DNA of 64,000 bases from Vesta saturnalis (Eukaryota > Arthropoda > Insecta > Coleoptera > Lampyridae), in the NCBI GenBank assembly GCA_036346205.1, contig JARFJB010001166.1, forward strand, positions 12,994,501 through 13,058,500. The letters run 5' to 3'. The position numbers and the translations under genes were made by a program. The notes beneath the pieces were generated by a model that made no database searches, was not told the origin of the DNA, and saw only the letters and a program-made list of their open reading frames with translations. Below, one piece after another: positions 40,311-52,319 of this stretch (position 1 is the first letter of the stretch; each line of letters begins with the position of its first letter).

Positions 40311-41335
40311 ATGTTAGAATATGCAATGGGTCGTTACGCCCACGCCCACTGAGAGTCTGCATTTTAGAGATTACCGAAACCGTTTGACACTTATATAAGA
40401 TTTTGCAATGCGTGCTAAGTCTGCTGGCAACTGAGTGACAATGTAAGTAACAAGCTCTATTTCATCATACATATGGTAACTATACTATTCCATTCGGTGG
40501 TGGCATTTGATATTATTCATTACAAGTAAGGTGGTGAGTAGTTTGTTCTTCTTTTCTGTTATAGTGTAGTAGATGCAACTGGCTGTCCCTTTAAGTGGTG
40601 AATATTGACACTGACATTTCCAGTGTCTTTGAAACTATTTCTTTGCTTTGCTGGTGCAAAAGTCACCATTGCCGAAGAAATGATTTATGAGACCTCACGT
40701 ACTGACAAGTATTTCATGAAGAATGTGGTAAGTAAAATTAAAATTGCGTGCATTTGTTTATTTATAAGCAAATTGTTGCAAAAATTTATACAGAGATAAC
40801 AGAAGGGGTGTTCTTTTCATTCAAGTCTTCAAAATGGTTCGGTACCCAATAGTTTTTTATTAATCGGGGAAATACGTTTTTCCCCATGTAAATTATGGGG
40901 GTCACCTTTCGTTAAACGCATACTGGTTCGTTGCTGGGATTTTTGTTGCCAACTTTATGCACCTAATAAAATGACAGTTGACAGCGGGTGTTTTATAATT
41001 CCCATTTGTTCCAACAGAGCCAAGGTGTATAGTAGCGCCGGGGAGAGGTGTCTTATGGCGGACTCGAGAATGGGGATATAATTATTACTGTGAAATGCAT
41101 CTGTTTCCCTTTATCTTAGTGCAAAGTTTCCACTTAAAGAAAGATGGGTTATAATTTATACGTCTGCCGCTATATATTTTAAATGCAGGACTTAAAAACG
41201 TATATCGAGTTTCCATTGCATTTGTAAACAACAGTTTTTTTCAAAACTATTATTATTAATATTCACTATTACGAGGTAAGTTTATAATGCAAAATGTATT
41301 TCCAATTGATTGAGTGCATTTATTTATTTTGCAGC
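40311..41335. other. Unassigned DNA
   Basis: No coding frame recognised. GC-richer around 40,860-41,060. It may contain the 5' end of the Tc1-like element that follows. Confidence 0.4.
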
Positions 41336-41935
41336 AAATAATGATGTCATTAAAAGGTAAATCTTTGAAAAGCCAAACTTAAGTAATGTTAATGAATATA
41401 CTGCATTATTTCGAGATGGAACGCGATAACGGGGGGCCAATAACTTGCATTATCCAGGTACGCTAATAATTTTCACTATTTAAATTTATATTTATGTAAT
41501 ATTATGTTGCAGCGAACTGCTCTCGCATGCGGCATTTCCGAGAAAACCGTAACTCGAACGAAGGTAAGAATTACTCTCGCTTCAGAATCTGGGAAATCGG
41601 CGCCGGATTCACCGCAAAAACATAGGCTGCGTTTGAATTCGAAGTCAAAGGATGTTGACGAATACGTGAAAGACGTTTTGAAACGAAAAATTTACACCAT
41701 GCATAGAACTGGTAAATAATTCAGAAATTATTGTTGAAATCACTGTTTAATTTTAGGCTCACTTATTACTATCGAAAAACTCTAAACTTAACGTAAAGAA
41801 GATAAAATATGTACCTTCAGTAAAACGAGTTTGAAACAATTGTTACACAAAATTGGTTTTGAATTCAAAGTTGACGATGGAAGAAGGCATTTAATGGAGC
41901 AGGTTCATATTGCAACAACCCATTTTGAGTTGTAT
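41336..41935 (+). pseudogene. Tc1-like (DDE_3-type) transposase, N-terminal half
   Basis: Helix-turn-helix N-terminal region in exon-like pieces: HYFEMERDNGGPI near 41,410, a possible intron 41,457-41,512 (GTACGC...TTGCAG), RTALACGISEKTVTR (41,513), then KSKDVDEYVKDVLKRKIY and SLKQLLHKIGFEFK near 41,840. It is related to but clearly different from the DD82E element at 36.3 kb. The catalytic domain does not follow directly; similarity stops near 41,935. Confidence 0.7.
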
Positions 41936-42539
41936 TAAAATATACCTTAATTTAAGGTCTTTCATTCGTTCTATTGTAAATATAAGAAAAATTTTAATTA
42001 TTGAAATATAGGTATGTGGTAGGCAACTTAATTTGCATTTCTCTTTAGGGGTTTATAGTGCATACTTCTTAAAGGTTTATATTCCCACTTTAAATTACTT
42101 TTTCTGCTCAATACGTTCGCGCAACGTGTCATCACTGACTTAATTCTTTGCGCAAATTTCTTCGCGCACGACTACATCGTCTAATTTAAAAGCATCCATT
42201 TTTTCACTTCCTGATGAAAGTTGTGTTGTTCGGAAGCTTTTTTTTGGGTTTCCACCTAAATTTAGTGAAAAGTGCCATTAATTTGATGGTAAAATAATTT
42301 AACTCGTAATACTAAAAATTAAAACATTTGCTCTTTTCACACACTTTTATTTTACTTTTATTTCACTTTTATTTTGATTTACACTTTTATTACCGCTTTA
42401 GATTGCACAATTAATTCTACTGCTACGTACGCTTTCATTTTATGATTGCAATTTTTGCATTCAAAACTTCAAAATAACGCAATAAATATTGGATTCAAAA
42501 TTTCATGAAGAAATTTACAAGAGATAAAATTCCGTTTAA

Positions 42540-43545
42540 GGGCAAGGTTTACAACGTAAAGCATTAATTTAAGATATTACGCAATAATGGTGCAAGGATG
42601 ACATCACCTTGGTTGACCGTTTCGTAATCATTTAGATACCAAAGGTTATTAAAAAGTTTGTGTACAAAAATTTTACAAAAAGGCATTTATAACCATTAGT
42701 TAGTAATTTAAGGCTAGTTTTAAGATATATTTTATTTAACCCTATCATTTTAACTGTAAATAAACATAGTTGAATATTTTTCATTTTGATAAAATTTTTA
42801 GTGTAAACCTCGGTTTAGTTATTCCGAGCATTATAAAAAAATAACTTGACGTCCGAGATTATTTTTATTAGTGTTACATTGCAGCATTTTTATTATTTAT
42901 GTCAAGCGAAAATAGCACAGCAGAATTTGTGGTAATCAAGCAAATCAAAAGACAGGCCCTATATTAATTTACCGACTGGGACAAAGGCATTATTTGTGGT
43001 GAATGGTTAGTATCTCCAGTTAGTTTAACGATTTGTGTTTTTGGAGAACTTATGTCTCTATTTCATTATTGCATTTATTTATTATTAAATTTATTACACC
43101 ATTTACACCACTTACATTATAATATTGCTGGTGTGCGATCAACATTTTTGCGAAAATATTTTGCTAATAAAAGTTGTGAAATTAGTTACGATCCTGTCTT
43201 TTTGGATGAGACGTGGATTTTTAGTCGAGGAAGCGTTCAATAATCATGGCATGATAATGATTTGAAAAGCACAAAAAACAAACCGCTAGGAGAAGGGAAA
43301 CTGTAATTAAAATAGTCCGATTTGTTCAAAATATTTTTAACCGAATACATTTTAGTTTCAGCATACTGAGTGCTGGCAATAAGGACGGCTTTATACCTAA
43401 TTCATCATTGGTATTTTCCAGTAAAAGTCGCTCATCAATGGGGACATCAAATTTTACGTTTACCTCCGTATCACTGCCAATTCAACCCTATCGAGTTAAT
43501 ATGGGCAAATTGTAAACAGTATTACAACAAAAACGTTGGAAATAT
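42540..43545 (+). pseudogene. Second Tc1-like transposon copy: 5' region and partial catalytic domain
   Basis: From 42,540 to about 43,110 it matches 59,220-59,790, including GTTTAGTTATTCCGAGCAT and TGGTGAATGGTT. The gene starts at ATG 42,899 (MSSENSTAEF) with a stop near 42,965. Catalytic pieces follow: YDPVFLDETWIFSRGS (first Asp, 43,190-43,237) and ILRLPPYHCQFNPIELIWA (Glu, 43,453-43,509). The second Asp region is lost. The C-terminal end continues only beyond the copia insertion, at 47,145. Confidence 0.75.
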
Positions 43546-43659
43546 AAGAAACCTTAACACTCCTCCTCGAGTTAACATTTAGTTACATAACGTTAAATCA
43601 CATTAAAGTAATTTACATCAAACTTTTAGTATTCAGAAACAGACACTTATTACATAACT

Positions 43660-43885
43660 CTAACTTTATATCTACATTTTATAAACACATTCTTACTTAG
43701 TCAAAATATCTGCAATATTTTCTAACGTTGAATATACTCAATTTCTAAAATTTTATCGACTACTAAATTTCTTAAAAAATGATTTCTAATATCTATGTGC
43801 TTGGTTCATTTTGAATTTTCAAAAGTTTTTGCCATACAAATGGCTCCTTGATTGTCACAAAAAAGCAATGGTTTACACTATACTT
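43660..43885 (-). pseudogene. copia RNase H C-terminal segment
   Basis: Minus strand: FCDNQGAICMAKTFENSK then TKHIDIRNHFLRNLV, followed by the polyprotein end. This is the conserved last part of copia pol. Confidence 0.82.
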
Positions 43886-43889
43886 GCAA

Positions 43890-44399
43890 CGGGCGTAGTA
43901 CCCTTAGATACTACTTTTGTTTGTTTAACACGCTCCAAAGAATACGATTTGAGTTCTTCTAGACTTTTTTATATCAACATTATTGAAGAAAATTTAATAC
44001 TTGAGATGATTATTTTCTATTTCGTTTTATTAAAATTGAATGGGTTCAATTTATGAAGATATCATTTACTTATTAATTTTACTTCGCTTGCTAATTAATT
44101 TGGGTTTGCGTAAATGAATTTTAAGCTTCATGTTTACTAACTCCTTTTTTAATTGGTTGCGACGGCTAGCTCAAGTTAATATAAAGAAACGATTTCTGTT
44201 ATCATTGCCCAAAATTATGCTCATTTCGATTTATTTATTTATCTAGAATCCTATTGAGTTGACTTCTTTTGTGCATTTATATATGCAATATTTGTATAAG
44301 CTTTTAATAGTAATAATCTTTGGCAATAAAAGTAAATCAGACGTTATACTTATTTAATTAGATTCCAAATCTGAACGAAAATGTATCAATATGTTGTTT

Positions 44400-44452
<53 letters not shown>

Positions 44453-45149
44453 ACCTATAACTACAATAATCTTCTTAAAGTTAACATATATCAAATAAAA
44501 TCTTTATCAGAATCAAACGTATTGGTTATCGTTAAATCGTAATAGTCGAATGTAGTTTCGAGAAATTAAACACAAAAAGTTTTATTTATTAACACAAGCA
44601 AAACTGGTTCTTACTTATTTTCGTTGCAACTGATGAAGTAATGCTGACGTTTCTTTGACCGATAAAGGGGCCTCAGATAGGTTAAATTCCGATGATGTTA
44701 CCTGCCGGCACTCTGGAACCGTTTCTGTGTTAGTGGCCTTATCTTTTCTAATTTTCTTTCATCAGTTAATGATTATAATAAATAATTGTTCGATATATTT
44801 ACACTATACAGTTTTTACTTAATTGTTCAGATTTAACTACAAATAGCCTGCGCAACAAAATGTAATAATACAAACCGTGAATGCTTCCTTTTTACATATC
44901 AACAAATTCGAGTTATTGTCCTTTATACTTCGATTTACCAATTTGGATCGATTACTGTCTATTATATTTATTGTTTACTATTTAAACACAATTGATTACG
45001 GTTCTGAGAAATAAAACGCGTTATCTTCACTTATTACGTCGCTTTTTATTATTTTAATAAGGAAGGTAATTTTCTACTTCTTCCCTATCACCGTTAATTC
45101 ATTCTTATTTGTAATTTTGACACTTTATAGGGCAGCGTGACATACTTTA
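43890..45149. other. Unrecognised DNA inside copia, with (TA)n at 44,403-44,446
   Basis: It separates two copia segments that should be about 150 residues apart. Part may be a further insertion. It contains an alternating TA tract of about 44 bp and no clear gene. Confidence 0.45.
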
Positions 45150-45522
45150 AATTCACTTAATAACCCTTTGATATTTATCACTAATGCTTTTTCTATATAC
45201 CTTATCTGTTCCTTAATTTGCGTCACAATAAACTACCACACGTTTTTCACTTTTCAATTCTTCTTTCTTGAAAATTAAACCCATATTTTTGGTTTCTAGA
45301 AGATATTTTAAAACTATCTTTCCAGCTTTCCATAATTGTTCAGTTGGTCTATCAAACCATCCACTTAAAAATGATACGCAAACTGTAATATCTGGTCTTT
45401 GTAAATAAATACATTAAGCATCTTATTAACTTTCGAAATGGTACGTTAATGATTTCTTCGTTAAGATTTACCTGAAATCCGTTTTCCATAGGAGTACTTT
45501 GCCTTTTACAATTTTCCATGTT
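45150..45522 (-). pseudogene. copia post-RT/RNase H segment
   Basis: Minus strand: CKRQSTPMENGF near 45,515, TVCVSFLSGWFDRPTEQLWK near 45,385-45,330, GLIFKK and VVVYCDAN near 45,230. These fit the region linking copia RT to RNase H. Confidence 0.7.
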
Positions 45523-46391
45523 TTTTTTTTATGATTGTGGACCTGAACAGGCTAAATAAGGCCTATCGTACTAAAGCACTCAGGAACACTTAGGAGGATG
45601 GATAGAGGGATAATGAATTGCCAATAGATGCCTATGAACAGCTACCTTAAATTTTCTCATATCATAAGTGAGAGGAAAACAGGAACTAGGAGATCATTCC
45701 AGAGTTTAGAAGCCGTGTAGAAAAATGTGGATTGCGCCCGTTTGGTACAACAAGTGGAGATTTGTACTGATACTGATGATGTGAATGAGCGAACCGAGTG
45801 TTTCTCGCAAAGATAGCCGGAAATGGTATCAAAGAATGTAATTCACCAGCACAATAGCCGTTGTAATAACGATAATACAAAGAAAGAACTGAAACCATCC
45901 TTCTATGCTCAAGGGACTGTATGTAGAAGTTAAGGACGGTCATTTATAAGCCTGATCGCTCTCTTTGAATACGATCAACGATATCGAGAGCGTATTGGAG
46001 CACTAACCCAAAGGTGAGAATTATATTCCAGATGAGGCCGGATTTGGGCCTTATACAGCAGAAGGAGTTGTCGAGAGGTAAAGTACTGCTTAGATCAGTA
46101 CAAAAAGCCTATTTTACGAGCAGCTGTTTTGGTAGCTGACAGAAGATGGTCAACCCATGAGAGATGTGAAGATACAGTCATACCCAACTGAGTAATAGAG
46201 TCTGAAAACTTAAGAACTGAGCCATTCATACTGACAACAGGAAATGATCGATCTTTTTTGGCGGACATAAGGCAACACTGAGTTTTGTTAGCATTAAATT
46301 TAACTAGATTATTGCTTCCCCATTCGAGAATACGTTGAATACTTTTGTTGATTGACATGGCCATTTCAGCTTTAATTTCTTGATTTGACAT
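45523..46391 (-). mobile_element. 5'-truncated Jockey-type LINE fragment inserted in copia
   Basis: The minus-strand frame 46,391-46,095 contains IQRILEWGSNNLVKFNANKT and LGMTVSSHLSWVDH, the C-terminal region of Jockey-clade ORF2. Broken continuations (LLLLYKAQIRPHLEY near 46,060, RHLLAIHYPS near 45,610) lead to a short A tract at 45,523-45,532 (minus strand). Copia coding sequence is present on both sides. 5' truncation with a poly(A) end is normal for LINE insertion. Confidence 0.82.
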
Positions 46392-47105
46392 AGAAGGTGG
46401 ATTATCACTATGCTTTGCTTGATAGTTAATTCATCTTGTTCTTTAGTGATTGTCACACCAAGGAATTCTTTAATTTCGCCCATATCTTTAACTAGAAATT
46501 CTTTTTTCAACAGTTCAAACATTTCCTTTACCTTTTGTTCACTTCCGGTTAGAAACAAGTCGTCGACATATACTAATAACCCAACTGCTATATAAACAAC
46601 AATTAAATTATTTTTTAAGTCCATTCTCAATTGCAAATTGATTGAATCTATTATTCCATATTTTCGGTGCTTCTTTCAGACCGTAAACTGCATGATTTAG
46701 TTTTAATACCTTTGAGCGTACACGTGTAAGCCTTCAGGTGGATATATGTATATTTCTGATTGCAAGTTTCCATTTAAAAATGGTGCTGGCACATCCAGCT
46801 GTTTAACAAACCATCCATTTTGTAACGCATCTACTAGCAGTAACCTAATCGTTGTTAACCTTGCTAGAGGTGCATATAAAAGCTCTAAATAGCTCTCCCC
46901 CTCCATTTGAAATCCTTGCTTTTTTGCTACCATTCACTTTTGTGCGAAATACCTATTTTGTCTGTATAGGGGTTTTATCCTCTGGGAGATCTGTATCCTT
47001 CTAGGTTTGCTGTATTTCATGTGAACTTAATTCTTCTTCAATTGTATCTTTCCATTCTTATGACTGCTACCGAATAGCTTTTCGGATCTTTGTTTTCGCT
47101 TGCTA
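46304..47105 (-). pseudogene. copia reverse transcriptase fragment
   Basis: EWKDTIEEELSSHEIQQTWK-type start near 47,060, then ARLTTIRLLLVDALQNGW and PEGLHVY (46,860-46,715), and after a break the catalytic YVDDLFLTGS (about 46,577-46,548) with KDMGEIKEFLGV. YVDD is intact; frames are broken between the two parts. Confidence 0.85.
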
Positions 47106-47144
47106 ACATACAGTAAACACTATAAAGTTCATATTCGGGTTTCA

Positions 47145-47350
47145 GGGATGAGAATGTTTTATCGCTATGGAAGGATTCATTGAACGAAGTAACTGGAGAA
47201 CTGTGGCAAAAGTGTATTTTACATGCTGAAAAGCAAATGAGCCAGTGGTGGGACGTTCAAAAAAGAGCTGAGGAAATGGTAAAACCTCTAGTAATCAATG
47301 TCGGAGAGTCGAGTAAAGATGATAGTGAAAGTGAAGGTAATGACTTTTAA
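47145..47350 (+). pseudogene. Tc1-like transposase C-terminal end
   Basis: FRDENVLSLWKDSLNEVTGE, then LWQKCILHAEKQM and an acidic GESSKDDSESEG tail ending at TAA. This is the usual C terminus of the DDE_3-type transposase interrupted at about 43,545. Its position across the copia insertion supports one original gene. Confidence 0.7.
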
Positions 47351-47471
47351 TTATAAGATGTCCAATATTTGAATTTAAAGCAAAAATTAGAATCTCAGTT
47401 ACTTTATAACATTGTAAAGAATTATTATATTTAACATATACCTCTGTAGCTGTACTTAGGTTTACATTCGT

Positions 47472-47528
<57 letters not shown>

Positions 47529-48390
47529 ACAAACTGTAAACTGAGATTTTAAAAATCGGTTATATTATTAACTAATAATCAATCTCATTTTAACATCCAA
47601 TACAGTGTATTTATTTATGACAAAATTAGTTATCTATAAGTGGCTTCGATAACCAAATCACAGTCTTGACTCTTTTGACGCAGTAAGATCTGTCGGCTAA
47701 AAACGATCCTCTGCAATTAACCAAACTTTTCGCACTTCATGCTAGCTAATTCGTTTCTTATTGAAAATTATTGATATAATTAATTTGTAAAACAGATCCA
47801 AAACGAAATTTTGTTGACCCGGTCTCGGTTCTGATAATTGTGTACAGTTGTAACAATATACTTTTACCATATGACTACCCACACTCGGTGGACATTACAT
47901 GCCAAAATAAGTGGGAACAGACCTTAAAGGAAATTCGACTTTATTTATACGAGTGGATGGGGATTTTTAAGACCTTTAGGATGCTAAATCCCGAGATATT
48001 CGAACAATAATTTTATTTAAATTTTACAGCACGGCTTAAATTTGAAAATAACCTAGAAACATTGACGATGTTTTGTTGGTATTCAAAATTACTAACTATA
48101 TGAACCAATAACGACATACGTTTTTAAAATCTTAAACCATGCTTTACTAAAAGATGAGTCATAAGCACCTTCGCCGTCCCGACAAATCGCAGTTTGCTCG
48201 AGTAAGCAATAAAATAAATAAAACACCACGATAAATATCCGGGGTGTCGTAAGTCGTTCATAATTTTCCGTCATAAGAATTAACAAAAAGCATAGTCCGG
48301 TAAACGCCCTTTATCTAAGTTGTGAACGTACCTCAGCAGTTCGTACTTTTGGTTTTTTTTTAATAAATAGAACTACATTATAATACTCGT
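47351..48390. other. Unassigned DNA with (TA)n at 47,473-47,526
   Basis: About 54 bp of alternating TA, otherwise no recognised coding or repeat content. Confidence 0.5.
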
Positions 48391-48421
48391 AAAAATTGTG
48401 ATTGAATGGACATGTCGCAAT

Positions 48422-49363
48422 ATGTCTACTGCAATTGATAAAAAAATAATTAAATTAGAACCTAAAGAAGAACGACAAATCAATGCATTCTTTACTGAAC
48501 AACATGTTATTATAAACAATGACATAAAACAAGAAATTAGTTTTAATTCTAACAAAATTAGTGAATTAGCAAATACTTTTAATATTAGAAACGACACTAA
48601 TTCATACTCTACAAATCGGATTAATACAACTGATGTTGATTCTAATGAAAACCACACTGCACATAATATAAATAAATGTAACGAATGTGACTATTCACCA
48701 AAATTAAAGCACGATTTAAAGTATCATCTTGACACTGATACTGCTCATGGTAAATATGTATCTGACCTATGCGAATGTTCTAGACAGGGGAGAAGCCAAT
48801 TAAAAGATCAAGCATTAATACACTCTTCAGCCACTGATTATAAATGTGAACAATGTGACTTTTCAACAAAATCGAATGCCAGTTTAATACGTCATAAATT
48901 ACATATTCACACATCTAATGGTAATTACAATTGTGATCAATGTGATTATTCAACAAAATTAAAGGCCAATTTAAATAATCATCAATTACTTCACACTTTA
49001 GATTCATATTTTAAATGTGATCATTGTGACTTTTCAACAAAATGGAAAGACAGTTTAAAAAGCCATCAATTAATTCACACTTTAAATACTAATTATAAAT
49101 GTGATCAATGTGGCTATTCAACAAAAGTAAAGTCCAATTTATATAAACATCGATTAATTCATACTTCAAACTTTAATTACAAATGTGACCAATGTGACTT
49201 CTCAACAAAGTTAAGGTCCTATTTAAAAAAACATCAATTAAGTCATACTACTTACCAATGTGACCAATGTGACTATATAACAAAATTGAAACTCAATTTA
49301 AATAAACATCGGCTAACCCACACATCTAGCTCTACTTACAAATGTAATGAATGTGATTTTTAA
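48422..49363 (+). pseudogene. C2H2 zinc-finger protein gene 2 (truncated by frameshift)
   Basis: Paralogue of gene 1. The start at 48,422 is aligned with the other family members (MSTAIDKKIIKLEPKEER). The N-terminal region appears once here, not twice. Fingers: CNECDYSPKLKHDLKYH (about 48,675), a degenerate one (about 48,770), then seven regular fingers to 49,345, with a further CNECDF start at the end. A missing C in the TTTTTCAACAAA segment at 49,355-49,365 creates TAA. Finger-like sequence continues in another frame to about 49,560. Likely nuclear DNA-binding; targets unknown. Either a pseudogene or affected by a homopolymer indel. Confidence 0.8.
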
Positions 49364-50140
49364 CAAAGTGGAAGGCCAGTTTAAAAAGTCATAAATTAAT
49401 TCACACTTCAAACTCTAATTTCAAATGTGATCAATGTGATTTTTCAACAAAATGGAAGACCAATTTAAAAAATCATCAATTAATTCACACTTCAAATACT
49501 ATTTACAAGTGTAATCGATGTGATTTTTCAACAACGTTAAAGTGCTATTTAAAAAGCATCAATTACGTCACTTTTCAGGCACTAATTCCTAATGTGACTA
49601 TTCAACAATATTAAAGTCCAATGTAAAAATTTAAATTAATTCACAAACATTAACTGTAAATATAACCAATTCAACAAAATAGAAGAGCAATTTCATCTAC
49701 TTCAAATTTTAATTATAAATGTGACTATTCCACAAAATTCAAAATGTTATCAATTAATTTACACTTGAAATATTATTTACAAATGTGAGTATTCAACAAA
49801 ATTGAAGTGCTACTTAAAAAACATCTTTCTATACATACTGCACTTATTTGTAATATTCAATTATTGTAAATCATCTATCAGTAACATTTTTGTTAGAGTG
49901 CATACAACGCTGTAAAATAAATTGTGTTTCACATTACATGTTTTTCTTAATTATAAGTAAATACAAAATGTACAATGTATCTTCTCGTTAGAAATGAGGT
50001 TGATGTTTTACTTAAGGAAAGGTTTAAAAGTGGGCTGCAATAGCCTTGTAAATATAGGAAATACAAAAAATGTACATTTTATTAATGCACACTTGAGGTG
50101 TTTGACATGAGCTGGCGAAAGCATTATTATCCATATAATG
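49364..50140 (+). other. Out-of-frame fingers and 3' flank of zinc-finger gene 2
   Basis: At least two more intact-looking fingers (49,410-49,560) in a shifted frame, then degenerate ones, then a flank shared with gene 1 (ATAAATTGTGTTTCACATTACATG near 49,918) that ends by about 50,140. Confidence 0.6.
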
Positions 50141-50199
50141 AATAATAAAACTCGTTTTACTTTGTAGATAAATTTTTTATTTCTGACAATTTTTATATA

Positions 50200-51165
50200 T
50201 ATTAATTACACTTGACAATTCTCAAAAAAATCTATCATAACTTACTTGATATTAACAAAATGATTGTAGTAGATTTACCCCCCTCACTGGTAAATCTCTT
50301 ACCATCTTTTAAAAATACAACAATAAGCCGACCCGCAAAATATCTATTGAACTCCAAACTCATTTTAAAAAGACACCTTACCCAAAGGCTTGGTGGACAT
50401 ATCTGCTAGTTGCTGCTCAGATGTTACGTAATTTACAGATATGTGCCCCTTTTATCCTTTAACTCTTTATGAAATTCTGGGTTTTTACTAACCTTTATTG
50501 CAGATTGATTATATCTTATATGTAAACATTTCAACGCAAATTTCGTTATTAACAATGTTTAATTCTTTAAAAATATATTTAAGCCAACATGCTTTGCTAA
50601 CACCCAACGCAAGAGCTAGATACTCAGTTTCGGTCGTCGATAATGCAACAGTTGGCTGTTTTTTAGAAGCCCATGATACAACACAACATAGAAACTTAAA
50701 AATGTACCCTAAAGTTGATTTGAGGTCAACACTATCCCTGCCCAGTCTGAATCTGTAAATCCCACAATATAATCATGTATGGTTGAAACTTTAAACACTA
50801 GACTTAAATTTAAAGTACCCTTAATATATCGCAGGATTCTTTTTAATGCTTGCCACAGCTTCTTAGTAGCACATGTTTGGTACCTACTAAGTATGTTTAA
50901 AGAAATACTTAAATCTGGTCGTGAACAAAGCATTGGGTACATTAGTGACCCTATCAATCTGCGACACCTATTTTCAAGTTCAAAAGTTTCAGATTTTTCA
51001 CATTTTAAAAAATCGTGTTTAAAGTTACAATCCATAGTAGTACAACTAGATTTGCAATCTTGCATGCAAAATTTTACCAATACCTTTTTCAAATATTCAG
51101 ACTGATTTATAACAATACTGCCTCTGTTTAAATTCTGCACAATTTCCGCGATTCGAGTCATTTTT
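50200..51165 (-). pseudogene. Second copia fragment: RNase H and pol C terminus
   Basis: Minus-strand frame 51,161-50,709: YLKKVLVKFCMQDCKSS, LIGSLMYPMLCSRPDLSISL, ALKRILRYIKGTLNLSL, GFTDSDWAG. The next frames give VSWASKKQPTVALSTTE (about 50,670-50,620), ACWLKYIFKEL and, after stops, VNYVTSEQQLADMSTKPLGK (50,430-50,375). That is the complete order of copia RNase H to polyprotein end. A frameshift near 50,710 and stops near 50,500 break it. It is less decayed than the copy at 43.6-47.1 kb and a different lineage by sequence. Confidence 0.83.
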
Positions 51166-51289
51166 GGTCATTACGCAGTTGATAAGAATCACTAACATTA
51201 GTTTTTAAGAGATCATCCTTATAATCAAATTAAGTATCGTAATAAAACTCATTGTTGTCATTATTTTTTACTTGTTATTTTATGAGTTT

Positions 51290-51490
51290 TTTGTGACCTT
51301 TCTATTTTTAAGGTTTATTTATTCTTTAAAAACAAATTGGCGTCCGAGATTACAATATTTATTTTCAGGTTTGAAGCAACACCTTGTTTTTGTAAAGCGA
51401 AAATATCTAAGCAATCTATTTCTGTTAATAAGCAAATCAAATGTTATTGAACCAGGACCTATTAATCTACCGATGAGCAAAGTGTCATAA
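51290..51490 (+). repeat. Fragment of the Tc1-like element 5' region
   Basis: TTGGCGTCCGAGATTA, GCGAAAATA and ATTAATCTACCGATGAGCAA correspond to 42,846-42,990 and 59,523-59,660. Only the start of the element is present. Confidence 0.55.
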
Positions 51491-51689
51491 AATATTCTAG
51501 TTATCTATTATTTTCCATAGCTAATTATAGCTCTGTGCTAAAAATATTAATCATTAAGTGGGTGAATTATTAATACGACACCCGTTAAGACTGCAGTGTT
51601 ACACGAAAGAATGTGTGCAAGAGCAACTTGATCCATTCTAGTGACTAGTAATTCTTGTGCTTTTGCATCATTTTTATTCTTTCTTCGTG

Positions 51690-52310
51690 AGTAGTAAAGC
51701 TATGTATGTTCTAGCGCAGGAAGTGACGTCACACCAATCAGTGACGTGAGCGAGCAGTTAAGCCCTGCCCCGTACCGAAGTTTGAGGTTATCGGACCAAT
51801 GGGAGAAGAGGGCGTAGCTCCTCCTACCGGAAGTTGTATCAACGTCGGACGAATAGGATGCGAGGATGGTCCCGCCCCTGTTGAAATCAGCGAGGGGATG
51901 GCCCAGCTGTTGGCCAGTGAGGGATGTGGTGGTCATTTTGGATGTCTTCTTCGACTTCTGGTGGCTTCTTGAGACGTTTTCTGCAGCCTCTGATGGCTTC
52001 CTCGGGATTGTCCTTCAAGAGGATGCCGCAGGGTCTTGTGGACAGGAACTTCCGATAACTTCTTCGGCATTGTTCCTCAGCGTCATACTGCGGGGCCTTA
52101 CAAGCATTGTTTCGCTGCTGAATACGACATCTTGAGCTTCTGGTGTTGATCATCGCAGTCTTTTTCAGCTTCCGGAGCTTCTTCGTCATTGTTGCTTCCG
52201 GTGTCTTCCTATGGGGATGTCACATGCTGCTGGGCCTTGCAGACATGTTCTTTGCCGCTGTTGAAGAGTTACTTCCTGTTGAAGTGTAAAGCCTGAAAAA
52301 AGTGTTCGCT
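51690..52310. promoter_or_regulatory. GC-rich island with CRE and CCAAT motifs, possible promoter or LTR
   Basis: Distinctly GC- and CpG-rich for this window. It contains GTGACGTCAC (full cAMP-response palindrome) and GTGACGTGAG near 51,723-51,750, CCAATC and CCAATGGG on the plus strand, and a GTAAGC donor-like site at 52,313. A 100-residue minus-strand and an 89-residue plus-strand frame overlap here but match nothing I know. Either a host promoter/first exon or an LTR-like regulatory block. Confidence 0.4.
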
Positions 52311-52319
52311 TCGGTAAGC

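Larger units (their letters stand above)
43580..47110 (-). mobile_element. Decayed Ty1/copia element inserted in the Tc1-like transposon
   Basis: Minus-strand pieces in polyprotein order: RT start (about 47,100-46,950), RT palm and connection (46,940-46,304), post-RT segment (45,523-45,150) and terminal RNase H (43,880-43,660). It is interrupted by a Jockey LINE at 45,523-46,391 and by unrecognised DNA at 43,890-45,150. A terminal GAGGAGGAGTG near 43,562 (minus strand) resembles the start of copia LTRs. The plus-strand transposase resumes on its far side, which fixes the order of insertion. Confidence 0.78.

Noticed and set aside
51700..52189. Frames of 78-100 residues in the GC-rich island
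   Set aside because: GC-rich DNA gives long chance frames; both strands are open and neither resembles a known protein. Reported only as a possible regulatory block.
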